A DNA stretch of 64,000 nucleotides, taken from the NCBI RefSeq assembly GCF_025148635.1, contig NZ_CP102269.1, forward strand, positions 3,100,001 to 3,164,000, written 5' to 3'. The DNA is from Butyricimonas virosa. GTDB taxonomy: Bacteria; Bacteroidota; Bacteroidia; Bacteroidales; Marinifilaceae. Below, piece after piece: positions 54,601 to 62,919 of this stretch. The position numbers and the translations under genes are program-made. The notes under the pieces are model-generated. The model searched no databases, had not been told where the DNA came from, and was given only the letters and a program-made list of their open reading frames with translations. How positions within the stretch are numbered: position 1 is the stretch's first letter; every line of letters starts with the position of its first letter.

Positions 54601-55313
54601 TCGATTTGGTGCAGGCAGAAGGAGCTCCTTTAAAGGGGTATCCCGTGAGAGGTATTTTCTCGATTCCTTTTTTAGGATTGAATGCGGAAGGTATGCCAAT
54701 ATTGATGGATGCTGACGGGCAACCTTGCACGGGAGATATTGATTTTCAAGAGACGATTAACTTGGGATTCTTGAAATATGAAGGACCGGTTGATCCGAAA
54801 ATTACCGGAGGTTTTGAGAATACATTCAAATACCGGAACTGGACGTTCAGTTTCTTTATTAATTACCAATTTGGCAATAAGGTGCGGTTGTATGATTATT
54901 TCAAAAGCGAGTATTCTGATATGACCGTGATGCCGAAAGAATTTGATGATCGTTGGGTGTTGTCGGGCGATGAGACGAAAACGAATATCCCGGTTATTCT
55001 TTCCCAACGTCAGGTACAACGTCCGAAGAATGAGTACAAAGAGGCTTACAATGCTTATAATTTTTCCACGGAGCGAATTGCTGACGGTTCGTTTATCCGA
55101 TTGAAAGACATTAGTTTGACATACAAACTTCCGGATCGATGGATGAAGACAATCGGTTTGGGGTCTGCCTCTTTGAAATGTATTGCTTCCAACGTGGCTT
55201 TGTTGTATAGAGACAAGAAGTTACACGGTCAGGACCCGGAGTTTTTCCGTTCCGGCGGTGTGGCGATGCCGGTGCCGAGACAAATTACCTTCTCTTTGCG
55301 GGTAGGGTTCTAA
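51642..55313 (+). CDS. SusC/RagA-family TonB-dependent receptor with STN domain
   Basis: A 1223-residue outer-membrane transporter. The signal segment (M-K-A-T-L-L-F-L-M-L-T-V-C-H) is preceded by 21 polar residues, a common extended signal in these proteins. Domains: STN (V-R-L-D-I-D-L-E-N-A-T-F to I-I-L-Y-G), carboxypeptidase-like sandwich (V-V-D-E-K-G-E-P-L-P-G-A-T-V), TonB box area I-D-E-V-I-V-T-G-Y-Q, plug (L-K-D-A-S-A-T-A-L-Y-G-A-R-A-M-N-G-V), barrel ending in F. Its plug is close to that of the SusC at 11514 and both loci carry an Mx1-type gene, so they may take related substrates. Confidence 0.95.
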   Translation: MKKNGEYDPPKYGSLKKTCRIMKATLLFLMLTVCHSFGMVYSQEVRLDIDLENATFGQFMEQVKDQSDFTFFFHDAMVMKLTNITLHVKQEDIDAILTKCLKGSGITYRIKDRTIILYGTDDNTKKEIEVKGRVVDEKGEPLPGATVKVKDEPGEKGVLRGTVTGPDGNFSLKVPNNKAVLEISFVGYVSQTIPVANAEALKKIVLKEVVENIDEVIVTGYQRIDRKLFTGAAAVIKAEDAMVEGSIDVSRMLQGKAAGVQIQNVSGTFGASPKMRVRGASSIYGNQKPLWVVDGLVLEDIVEISADDLSSGNSETLISSAIAGLNADDIESFQILKDASATALYGARAMNGVVVITTKKGKKGTMTVNYSGEFTIRMKPSYSQFNLMNSQEQMMVYEEMEEKGWLNYADISRDKNGGVYKKMADLISTYDPATGKFGLENTPQAKAAFLQKYEMANTDWFDVLFRNSLQQVHSLSLSSGSERSRFYASLSYFNDAGWTLADKVNRYTANMNASFDIKPWISVNLLTTNSLRMQKAPGTNSRRTNAVDGTFERDFDINPFSYALNTSRTLRPYDDNGNYEYYTMNYAPFSLLNELNTNKLNIDMLDAKFQAELEIRPLKGLEVKALGAVRYVKTTREHRINDKSNAAEAYRADMDAQIRDNNKFLYKDPDNPGYPAKVVMPKGGFYNRDENTMLNYYQRGILNYNTSFNEGIHTLNVMAGEEVRYTNRTIAFNKGFGYQWDRGGVPFLDPDLLKQQIENGVDYYGMEEEYDRFAAFFGTVGYSYNGTYIFNVTGRYDGSNKLGKSRSARWLPTWNVSGAWHVTNEKFMEPVETISRLTLRATYGLTASMGPSSNSIAVLYNDVAYRPNQSDRENLIYISSLENSELTWEKQYETNVGIDLGIFDNRISLSADVYWRKGFDLIGNVRTSGIGGQQTKKANYANMKSNGVEFTLNTKNLVYSNFSWTTNWTFAFNKNKITKLESRPRVIDLVQAEGAPLKGYPVRGIFSIPFLGLNAEGMPILMDADGQPCTGDIDFQETINLGFLKYEGPVDPKITGGFENTFKYRNWTFSFFINYQFGNKVRLYDYFKSEYSDMTVMPKEFDDRWVLSGDETKTNIPVILSQRQVQRPKNEYKEAYNAYNFSTERIADGSFIRLKDISLTYKLPDRWMKTIGLGSASLKCIASNVALLYRDKKLHGQDPEFFRSGGVAMPVPRQITFSLRVGF

Positions 55314-55347
55314 CAAAAGTTTGATGAATGAATTAAATCGAATATAT

Positions 55348-56889
55348 ATGAAGACAAATATATTAACAGGCGGTCTGATGATGATGTTGGCAGTGTCGTG
55401 TAACTCGTTTCTGGACGTTGTACCCGACAACCGGACGTTGTTGGACTCTCCCGATGCGGTGAAAGAAATTCTGGTATCGGCTTATCCCCAGGCTCATTAT
55501 TACCATATATGCGAGGTGATGAGTGATAATGCGCAGGAGAGAAAGGTGAGTAGCACGCATAGCCGTGCGACATTGAATAAACAGATGTATTACTGGGATG
55601 ACGGAACGGAAACAACACAGGATAATCCGGTGTACGTGTGGACAAATTACTACGAGGCGATAGCTGCTGCCAATATGGCGCTGGAGGCGATAGAAGAGGC
55701 CGGAGATACGGATGAATATTCTACAGCCAAGGGAGAGGCGTTGGTATGTAGGGCCTTTAATCATTTTATTCTGGTCAATTTGTTTGCTGAACATTATGAT
55801 CCGAATAAAGCGGAAAATATGCTGGGTATTCCGTACAACACGAAACCGGAGACGCAGGCTATTGTTTACTATACCCGTGATAACTTGAAACGAGTGTACG
55901 AATTGATCGAGGAGGATCTGACAAAAGGGTTGCCTTTGTTGAAAGACGAAACTTACGAGGTTCCGAAGTATCATTTTACTAAAGCGGCAGCCTATGCTTT
56001 TGCAGCTCGTTTCTATCAATACAAAGGGGACTGGGATAAGGTGATCGAGTATACTTCTAATGTGTTGGGGGCTAATCCACAGAAGAAACTACGTGATTTG
56101 CGGCATATCAAGAATCGCTCAGACAAGGATGCTTATCAACAGGATTATTTCTACGGGGAACATGCCTCTACCTTATTGATGGTATCGGCTATAAGTTGGT
56201 GGGCTCGTGATAACTACTCTACAAGTTTGCGATTTGGAATGACGCGTGATATTTACACGGATTTGTATTACAACAAGAACATTTGTGGAACATCGGGGAG
56301 TTCGGCAACTTTCTATGTTACATCTACTTACACACCTTCAGATGCGGCACAGATGCGTAAGTTTAAAGAGTTGTTCAAGTATAATTCAGTGGGATCGACA
56401 ACCGGTAAAGGCTATGCGGTGGGATGTTTGTTGAGTACAGAGGAAGCTTTGTTGAATCGGGCCGAGGCCTATATTATGAAGCATGAATTTGATTTGGCGT
56501 TGGAAGATATTAATTTGCTACTTTCGGAAAGAATATGGGTGAATAAAAATGACGTGGATGCAGACTTTACGGCTTACCGGGTGGATTTAGCAAAAGTTAA
56601 AGCATTCTATGATAATAACGATAAATACCTTGATTTGGCCCCGTTCTATGCATCGGAGATTGATGAGGACCAGATGTCGTTGCTAAAATGTGTCGTGGAT
56701 TGGAGACGGCGGGAGTTTATGCAGGAAGGATTGCGTTGGTTTGACATTAAGCGTTTCCATTTACCGGTGGTTCATGAATTCAAGTTTACGGGCGATCCCG
56801 CAATAACCCTCACTGGTGATGATTTGCGCCGGGCGATTCAGATTCCGACAGAGGCACAAGGATTTGGTGTAGAACCTAATCCCCGTTAG
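55348..56889 (+). CDS. SusD/RagB-family nutrient-binding lipoprotein
   Basis: A 513-residue SusD homologue. I start at 55348, where M-K-T-N-I-L begins a lipoprotein signal ending in A-V-S-C-N (Cys18) followed by S-F-L-D-V-V-P-D-N-R; nine more codons are open upstream. Seen are G-E-A-L-V-C-R-A-F-N-H-F-I-L-V-N-L-F-A-E-H-Y, L-N-R-A-E-A-Y and W-R-R-R-E-F-M-Q-E-G-L-R-W-F-D-I-K-R-F. It starts 34 bases after SusC and is followed by the Mx1 gene at 24 bases. Confidence 0.93.
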   Translation: MKTNILTGGLMMMLAVSCNSFLDVVPDNRTLLDSPDAVKEILVSAYPQAHYYHICEVMSDNAQERKVSSTHSRATLNKQMYYWDDGTETTQDNPVYVWTNYYEAIAAANMALEAIEEAGDTDEYSTAKGEALVCRAFNHFILVNLFAEHYDPNKAENMLGIPYNTKPETQAIVYYTRDNLKRVYELIEEDLTKGLPLLKDETYEVPKYHFTKAAAYAFAARFYQYKGDWDKVIEYTSNVLGANPQKKLRDLRHIKNRSDKDAYQQDYFYGEHASTLLMVSAISWWARDNYSTSLRFGMTRDIYTDLYYNKNICGTSGSSATFYVTSTYTPSDAAQMRKFKELFKYNSVGSTTGKGYAVGCLLSTEEALLNRAEAYIMKHEFDLALEDINLLLSERIWVNKNDVDADFTAYRVDLAKVKAFYDNNDKYLDLAPFYASEIDEDQMSLLKCVVDWRRREFMQEGLRWFDIKRFHLPVVHEFKFTGDPAITLTGDDLRRAIQIPTEAQGFGVEPNPR

Positions 56890-56913
56890 TATTAACCGTA
56901 AATACTTTAGATT

Positions 56914-57768
56914 ATGAAAAGATATATATTGAACTTGTTTTTGTTGGTTATGCTCTTTTCCGTGTCGGCCTGTTCTGACGATGATTTGGGACCGTCTATT
57001 TTTGATCCTTCAACGGAGGAGTTAACTGAGTTAGACTTGTGGATGCAGGCTAATTTCACAAAACCTTATAACATTGAGGTCCTGTATAAATGGTTGGATA
57101 TCGAGTCGGATATGGCGGCGACACTCGTGCCCCCGACCGAGGATAATGCGGCGGGGTTGGCCGATGTACTGAAAAAAATCTGGTGCCTCCCTTACGTGAA
57201 TATTGCCGGCAGTGATTTTTTCTGCAAATTGGCTCCCAAACAGTTGATGTTCATCGGTTCTTCCCGTTATAATTCGGATGGAACCGTCACGAAAGGGTCG
57301 GCTGAAGGAGGACGGAAGATCATTATTTATGAAGTGAATCAGTTTGACCGTACTAATGCAACCCGATTGAAACGTTACATGAAGACGATTCATCACGAGT
57401 TCACGCATATTGCTAATCAGACGATCGAATTCCCGAAGGAATATGAATTGATCAGCCCTGGTTACGTGGAACAGTGGAAGAACATGAAGGATCAAGAAGC
57501 TTACGATGCCGGGTTTATTTCTCCTTATGCGATGAGTGAACCTTCAGAAGATTTTGCCGAGATGGTGGGAATCATGCTTTCCAATAGTCGTGCCGAGTGG
57601 GAAGTTTTGTTGGATAAACCTGCCACTCAGGATGGAAAAGACAAATTGCAACAGAAATTGGAAATGGTGTTGAATTATTATCGGGATGTGTGGAATGTTG
57701 ACTTGTATGCTTTACAAGAAGAATGCGAGAAAGCTATTTACGAGGTTGTTAATAATGTTAATCCTTGA
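56914..57768 (+). CDS. Mx1-type putative zinc metallopeptidase lipoprotein
   Basis: A 284-residue lipoprotein (signal ending S-V-S-A-C-S, Cys20). The zinc-binding motif H-E-F-T-H is intact (His161, Glu162, His165), and a downstream E-D-F-A-E (212-216) supplies the likely third ligand, as in gluzincins. It matches the putative zinc-binding metallopeptidase family that follows SusD genes in Bacteroidota. A surface peptidase next to a transporter suggests that peptides or proteins are the substrate of this locus (inference). The homologue at 8972 in the second locus has lost the motif. Confidence 0.85.
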   Translation: MKRYILNLFLLVMLFSVSACSDDDLGPSIFDPSTEELTELDLWMQANFTKPYNIEVLYKWLDIESDMAATLVPPTEDNAAGLADVLKKIWCLPYVNIAGSDFFCKLAPKQLMFIGSSRYNSDGTVTKGSAEGGRKIIIYEVNQFDRTNATRLKRYMKTIHHEFTHIANQTIEFPKEYELISPGYVEQWKNMKDQEAYDAGFISPYAMSEPSEDFAEMVGIMLSNSRAEWEVLLDKPATQDGKDKLQQKLEMVLNYYRDVWNVDLYALQEECEKAIYEVVNNVNP

Positions 57769-57773
57769 TACCT

Positions 57774-59147
57774 ATGAAAAAGTTAATATATTTATGGTTG
57801 TTGGCGAGTGTGTTATTGGCGGCAGCCTGTACGGATGACGATGATGTGTTCTCGGAAGAATCTGGGGTACGTTTGCAGGCGGTGATTGACGAGTGTAACA
57901 CGACGTTAAGGGGAGCCGAGAATGGTTGGAAAATGGTGTATTACCCGAAAGTCGAAAGTTATGGAGGCTATACTTTTCTTTTCAAGTTCGGGACGAAGAA
58001 TCGGGTACAGATGATCAGTGATTTTAACATGAGTGAAGACACGGATTATTCTTATAATTTTAATACATCAGAAAGTGTTGTTCTGACGTTTGATTCTTAT
58101 AGTCCTTTACATCGTTTGGCCGACCCGCAGTACCCGGCTCCTGATTACTCGAATAAAAAAGGTTACGGGGTAGAGGGAGATTTCGAGTTCGTGGTGAAAA
58201 AAGTAACTGCCGATACATTATATCTGGTGGGGAAAAAGAATCGGGTAGAAGTCCTGTTGACGAAAGCGACCGGGGAAGATTGGCTGCTAGTTAGTATGAT
58301 GGCCGAAATGTCTTCCTGTTTTGCTTTGAGTGAGAACGAAAGATTGGGAATGTCGGTTCATGGTGTGTTAATGGCATCGGGACTAGTAGAGTTAGATGAT
58401 ATATATCATATCTGTAAAATATCTTATAAAGACGAGGAAGGAGATGCCGTGTCGGTTGAGAGTCCTTATATTATGACGGATAAAGGGTGTCAGTTCATAC
58501 AGGAAATTGAAGTGGCAGGAATTAAGTTTTCCGGTTTGAATGTTGATTTAAGTGAGGGTTTCAATAACCGGGAATTTGTTTCTAACGATGAAGGCGGGAG
58601 TATTCGGTTCTTTATCCAGAATTTTGCCCCGTTAAATTTGACGAGAGACCAGATTCCGACGTATGTTCCCAATAAGAATATTGCATCTGTCGATCTGTTA
58701 AGAACAACGAATGGGAATGATGTACGTTACGTGATTACCGAGATGAGTTCGGAACTGGAAGCACAACGGGATATTATTCGGGAAAAACTACCGAATTTCA
58801 TTGATTTCTATTTAGAATTGAACCGGAAAGATGGCTATGATGGTTCTTTCCGGATAGGAGCTTACCAAGGTACTTCCGTGAAGTATTATAATTATGATTT
58901 CAAAACCTTCGAGTTGTTGGATAATAGTGTGAATAAGGTTGTCTTTGATAATCAGGCGGCATCTTCATCAACATCAGGTTTTACAGATAAGGATTTGTAT
59001 TCTATCAAAAAGAATAAGAATACAAAAGCAGTTTATGACGCCTTCTTCTCCGGAGACGGTTTTGTGGTTATCCGAGATTCGGACACCGTGTATTGGATCA
59101 GGAGTTTGAAAGATCCGAATGTTTGGATGAAACTGGAGGAAGATTAA
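57774..59147 (+). CDS. DUF4302 domain lipoprotein
   Basis: A 457-residue lipoprotein (signal ending L-A-A-A-C-T). The start is the ATG at 57774, 5 bases after the Mx1 stop. The pattern matches DUF4302: R-L-Q-A-V-I-D-E-C-N-T-T-L-R-G-A-E-N-G-W-K near residue 32 and Y-G-G-Y-T-F-L-F-K-F near 66, then a beta-rich body. Members sit next to SusCD and Mx1 genes and have no known function; they are thought to be surface accessory proteins. A hairpin 30 bases downstream probably ends the operon. Confidence 0.8.
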   Translation: MKKLIYLWLLASVLLAAACTDDDDVFSEESGVRLQAVIDECNTTLRGAENGWKMVYYPKVESYGGYTFLFKFGTKNRVQMISDFNMSEDTDYSYNFNTSESVVLTFDSYSPLHRLADPQYPAPDYSNKKGYGVEGDFEFVVKKVTADTLYLVGKKNRVEVLLTKATGEDWLLVSMMAEMSSCFALSENERLGMSVHGVLMASGLVELDDIYHICKISYKDEEGDAVSVESPYIMTDKGCQFIQEIEVAGIKFSGLNVDLSEGFNNREFVSNDEGGSIRFFIQNFAPLNLTRDQIPTYVPNKNIASVDLLRTTNGNDVRYVITEMSSELEAQRDIIREKLPNFIDFYLELNRKDGYDGSFRIGAYQGTSVKYYNYDFKTFELLDNSVNKVVFDNQAASSSTSGFTDKDLYSIKKNKNTKAVYDAFFSGDGFVVIRDSDTVYWIRSLKDPNVWMKLEED

Positions 59148-59178
59148 GTGTCTCAATATTTGCAAATTGTCCCTACTT

Positions 59179-59201
59179 ACTCCCCCTAGATAAGGGGGAG
59201 T
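59179..59201 (+). terminator. Hairpin after the fourth SusCD locus
   Basis: ACTCCCCCT (59179-59187) pairs exactly with AGGGGGAGT (59193-59201) over a 5-base loop. The GC-rich stem is strong, but only a weak T-rich stretch follows. Confidence 0.6.
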
Positions 59202-59270
59202 GATGTTTATCAAGCGATTTTTAAGATTAGGAGAGGTTGTGGAAAACTAGAAAGTAAAAATTAAAATGAA

Positions 59271-60419
59271 ATGAAAATATTAAAAATAGTCGCTTGTTTG
59301 TTGTTTTTCAGTTTTGTTTGGAGTGTCGGTTACGGTGATATCCCGTTAAAGCAAAAAAAAGAAGAACAGGCAAAGCAAGCTCCCGTGGACGGGCCGTATG
59401 TGTTATATGATAAGGTCGGAAATGTACGGGTGATCTGTGTGGATGAACGGGGTGTTGTGCGGGATAGTGTTTATGGGAAACTACCGGAAGGTTTTAAACT
59501 AGACGTGGTTTCGCAGAAAGGGAACCATCGTTTTCAGGTGAAACTACATCCCGTGGAGCGTCCACTTTGGAAGTCCGGGCAGCGGGAGAAAACATTGATT
59601 ATTTCTGATCCTCACGGGGACTTGGAGAGTTTCATTTCAGTGTTGCGCAACAATGGCGTGATCGGGAAACATTATGAATGGACTTACGAGAAGAATCAAG
59701 TGATTGTTATCGGGGATGTTTTTGACCGGGGAAAAGATGTGCTACCTATTTTCTGGTTAATGTATAAATTGGAACAAGAGGCTTGGGAGGCGGGAGGTGT
59801 GATGACCTTCATGTTAGGGAATCATGAGGAGATGGTGTTACGGGGAAATCTAAAATATACCCGGAGTAAGTACAAGGATTTGGCAACATCTCTTGGAATG
59901 GAGTATGCCGATTTGTGGCATGAGACGAGCGAGTTGGGGTATTGGTTGCGTTCTCGCAATCTGATACAGATCGTGGGAAAGAATTTGTTCGTGCATGCCG
60001 GACTGAGTAAGGAATTTACCGGGATGGAGAATACCGTGGCAGAGGTGAACGAAGAGGCGGCGAAATCTATTTTCTTGTCGAAAAAAGAACGGCAGGAGTT
60101 GTCTGCTTTGTCTGATTCCATTTATGGTAATCGGGGGCCTTTCTGGTTCCGTGGGATGGTGAAAGATGAGGAGAAATGTCGTCCTTCTACACCGGAGGAT
60201 GTGGATCATATCTTGAAGCAATACGGTGTGAATCGTGTATTCGTGGGACACACGATATTTGATGATGTGACAGCTTTTTTTGACGGGAAAGTTGTGGCCG
60301 TGAACGTGAATAATCAAAAGAACCGGGAGGCCGGTAAAGGTCGGGGAATCTTAATGAAAGGAAGTACCCTATACGTTATCTATGATAAGGGTAAACCTCG
60401 TAAATTTTTATATCAATAA
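59271..60419 (+). CDS. PPP-like metallophosphatase, secreted
   Basis: A 382-residue protein with a Sec signal (about 21 residues). After an 80-residue beta domain it has all motifs of calcineurin-like phosphatases: D-P-H-G-D (near residue 111), G-D-V-F-D-R-G (near 150), G-N-H-E (near 184), H-A-G-L (near 243) and V-G-H-T (near 326), which bind two metal ions. It resembles the bacterial PPP family that acts on phosphoproteins or small phosphate esters; the target is unknown. Its last residues K-F-L-Y-Q and stop codon lie inside a 40-bp palindrome shared with the convergent gene. Confidence 0.85.
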   Translation: MKILKIVACLLFFSFVWSVGYGDIPLKQKKEEQAKQAPVDGPYVLYDKVGNVRVICVDERGVVRDSVYGKLPEGFKLDVVSQKGNHRFQVKLHPVERPLWKSGQREKTLIISDPHGDLESFISVLRNNGVIGKHYEWTYEKNQVIVIGDVFDRGKDVLPIFWLMYKLEQEAWEAGGVMTFMLGNHEEMVLRGNLKYTRSKYKDLATSLGMEYADLWHETSELGYWLRSRNLIQIVGKNLFVHAGLSKEFTGMENTVAEVNEEAAKSIFLSKKERQELSALSDSIYGNRGPFWFRGMVKDEEKCRPSTPEDVDHILKQYGVNRVFVGHTIFDDVTAFFDGKVVAVNVNNQKNREAGKGRGILMKGSTLYVIYDKGKPRKFLYQ

Positions 60420-60444
60420 CGGCTAGCCGTTATTGATATAAAAA
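60405..60444. repeat. 40-bp perfect palindrome over two convergent stop codons
   Basis: Bases 60405-60424 are the exact complement of 60425-60444. Each half encodes F-L-Y-Q-stop for the gene on its strand, so both convergent genes end in the same four codons. T residues lie on the outer left and A residues on the outer right, opposite to the order of a classic intrinsic terminator, but the long stem could still stop transcription from both sides. Confidence 0.9.
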
Positions 60445-62079
60445 CCGTTTGATACTCTTTTTGGGTGTTTTTTCAAACTCTTCGTTGTATATCGTGACTT
60501 TTGCGATCTGGCTGTATGCCGGGAGAGTTTCGTTTATTTGTTTCCGATTTTCTTCCATGATGGCAGCGATAGCCTCGTCCGAGTTCTTGTTGTCGGCATT
60601 GATGGCCTCGAAGTCGGGATAAATAAGGGCGGTGAGTTTGCCTTCTTTCTCGACGACGATGGATTCGCATACATAGGGAAGGTTATTCAGATGATCCTCG
60701 ATTTCTTCCGGGTAGATGTTTTGACCACTGGGACCGAGAATCATGTTTTTACTGCGTCCCTTGATGAAAAGATTGCCTTCCTCGTCAATCAATCCGAGGT
60801 CTCCCGTGCGTAGCCAGCCGTCGGGTGTGAAAGCGGCATGTGTGGCTGCCTCGTTCTTGTAGTACCCGATCATAAGGTTGTCTCCTTTGGCTAGGATTTC
60901 CCCGACGATATGTGCCGGATCGGGTGAATCTATTTTCAGTTGCATACGGGGTGCCGCTCTTCCGCAGGAACCTTTTTTGAAAGTTTCCCATCCGGCGTAC
61001 GAGAGAATTGGGCCACATTCGGTCATACCGTAACCCACGGTATATGGAAAGTTTATCGAGTGTAGAAATTCTTCTACCTCTTTGTTAAGTGCTGCCCCGC
61101 CGACGATGAGTTCCTTGAAATTCCCGCCGAAGGCATCAATGACTTTCTGACGGATGGAGTTTTTCACTTTCTTGTCGAGTAACGGCAGGTTAAGCATGAG
61201 TTTTATCAATGGTTTTTCCAGTGCCGGGAATACCTTTTTCCGGATGATCTTTTCGATAATCAAGGGTACGGAAATAATCAGGTTGGGTCTTACCGTGGAG
61301 AAGGCGTCTGCGATGATCTTGGGGGACGGGGTTCTCGTCAGGAAAAATACGTGAGCCCCACTGGCAAACTCGTAGATAAACTCGAAAGCCAACCCGTACA
61401 TATGTGCCATGGGGAGCATGGATATAACCTGTTCTCCGGGTAGTTTCCCGAATACCCCGAAGGCAAATGTGAGGTTTGACCAAAGGCTACGATAGGGGAG
61501 CATAACCCCTTTCGAGAAACTGGTGGTTCCCGACGTGTAGTTAATAATAGCAAGTTCTTCCGGTTTGTCATACGTGTAGGTCACGTCTTCCGGGCGGAAA
61601 CGATCGGGGTATTTCTTCCCGAATAACTCGTTCAGTCGTTCCCGAGCGTGCGTTAACATTTGGCTACGTGATACGAGTATCGAGTTGTCTTCTAGGCTTA
61701 GAATACCTTCCAGCGCTTCCATCGAAGCCTCGTTCAATCCTTCCCACACGACACTACCCACGAAAAGCAGTCGAGCCTCGGAATGATTCACGATGTTATG
61801 TATGTTATCCGGTTTGAATTCGTTCAAGATGGGTACCACAACAGCCCCGTAAGTTAGCGTGGCGAGGAATGCAATTCCCCAATTTGTGGAATTTCTCCCA
61901 CATAACGCGATCTTATCTCCTTTTTTAATGCCCGCATGTTCGAAAAGAATATGTAATTTTTCTATTTTCCGGGCCACGTCCTTGTAGTTACAATTTATTC
62001 CGTGATAGTCGGTCAGTGCCGGACGATCCCAGTTTTCCTTGATACTACTCTCGATATAATATATAAAACTTTCTTCCAT
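60430..62079 (-). CDS. AMP-forming acyl-CoA synthetase family protein
   Basis: A 549-residue adenylate-forming enzyme, most like long-chain fatty-acid-CoA ligases. Seen are the P-loop Y-T-S-G-T-T-S-F-S-K-G near residue 177, G-Y-G-M-T-E-C-G-P near 345, G-W-L-R-T-G-D-L-G near 422, G-R-S-K-N-M-I-L-G-P-S-G-Q-N-I-Y-P-E-E-I-E near 440, and the C-terminal catalytic Lys in T-P-K-K-S-I-K-R. It would activate a fatty or aryl acid to acyl-AMP and then acyl-CoA. A close paralogue lies 0.8 kb away on the same strand. Confidence 0.9.
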   Translation of the reverse strand: MEESFIYYIESSIKENWDRPALTDYHGINCNYKDVARKIEKLHILFEHAGIKKGDKIALCGRNSTNWGIAFLATLTYGAVVVPILNEFKPDNIHNIVNHSEARLLFVGSVVWEGLNEASMEALEGILSLEDNSILVSRSQMLTHARERLNELFGKKYPDRFRPEDVTYTYDKPEELAIINYTSGTTSFSKGVMLPYRSLWSNLTFAFGVFGKLPGEQVISMLPMAHMYGLAFEFIYEFASGAHVFFLTRTPSPKIIADAFSTVRPNLIISVPLIIEKIIRKKVFPALEKPLIKLMLNLPLLDKKVKNSIRQKVIDAFGGNFKELIVGGAALNKEVEEFLHSINFPYTVGYGMTECGPILSYAGWETFKKGSCGRAAPRMQLKIDSPDPAHIVGEILAKGDNLMIGYYKNEAATHAAFTPDGWLRTGDLGLIDEEGNLFIKGRSKNMILGPSGQNIYPEEIEDHLNNLPYVCESIVVEKEGKLTALIYPDFEAINADNKNSDEAIAAIMEENRKQINETLPAYSQIAKVTIYNEEFEKTPKKSIKRFLYQ

Positions 62080-62164
62080 TTGTCAGTATACTATCAAACA
62101 AACGTCAAAGTTACGAATATTTTTCGATATTTCGAGATGAAGGGGGTAAGTTCATGAAGTAGGG

Positions 62165-62198
62165 AGAGTTTGTAGGGTTTATAAACCTTACAAACTCT
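62165..62198 (-). terminator. Hairpin downstream of the DUF4251 gene
   Basis: Two 17-base arms meeting at 62181/62182 are complementary except for one position. It lies 10 bases beyond the DUF4251 stop on the minus strand and about 85 bases upstream of the acyl-CoA synthetase start. Confidence 0.6.
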
Positions 62199-62208
62199 AT
62201 GGATTTAG

Positions 62209-62790
62209 TTATATTCCCAGTGCTTTTCTCTTATCATCCGGAATTGGAGTAAGATCACCGCCATAGGAGATACTTGCCCGGTTGTTGCTGGTCACGTTGA
62301 CACTGCATTTCCCGTTGCCGTAAACTTCCACGTAGAAGTTGAAGACATCGTTGCGGTTTCTCACGTTGAATTTGTATTCGATGTAATGTTTTTTGCGTTT
62401 ATTGATCACCTTGAATGATTCGTTTTCGATCTTTGCTTTCTCGAATTCGATTCCGCCGCCTTGTCCGTATTCTGTGGAGTAGGCCCGTCCGAAGAATGGC
62501 AGGCGGCCCGAGGCTACGGTGTCAAGGATAAAGAGTTGTCCTTCGTTGGTTGCCAGCGAAACGTAGCCTTCGCCTCCAATGCGTTTCTGCCCGTATTTGG
62601 AGTTGATGGTGATGCTGCTGTTACCTGTTGGGAAAGCTTGGTCAACCTCGATGTAGAATTCACGGTTTTTCATGAGTTGTTCGATTTTGGCGATACCTGC
62701 GGTGTCGCTCTTCTGTTTCTTTTCACCCATTGCGAAAAGGCAGGTAAAAAGAAGTATTCCTATTGGAATGATTGTTTTCAGCGTTTTCAT
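62209..62790 (-). CDS. DUF4251 domain protein, secreted
   Basis: A 193-residue protein with an N-terminal signal (M-K-T-L-K-T-I-I-P-I-G-I-L-L-F). I start at 62790; the open frame extends 29 codons further, but those encode no signal. The mature part matches DUF4251: E-F-Y-I-E-V-D-Q-A-F-P near residue 45, then A-T-N-E-G-Q-L-F-I-L-D-T-V-A-S-G-R-L-P-F-F-G-R-A-Y and a tail with I-S-Y-G-G-D-L-T-P. The family is common in Bacteroidales and has no known function; it is likely periplasmic or lipid-linked. It lies between two paralogous acyl-CoA synthetases. Confidence 0.8.
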   Translation of the reverse strand: MKTLKTIIPIGILLFTCLFAMGEKKQKSDTAGIAKIEQLMKNREFYIEVDQAFPTGNSSITINSKYGQKRIGGEGYVSLATNEGQLFILDTVASGRLPFFGRAYSTEYGQGGGIEFEKAKIENESFKVINKRKKHYIEYKFNVRNRNDVFNFYVEVYGNGKCSVNVTSNNRASISYGGDLTPIPDDKRKALGI

Positions 62791-62919
62791 GTTCTTGTTG
62801 TTTTTTGTAAATATAAATGTTGTTTTAATATATAGCAAATCATGTACCACGAGCCATGATTCGCTGATTGGATTCACAATATAGTAAAAATAAGGGACAT
62901 TTGCAAATTTACATCCTCG

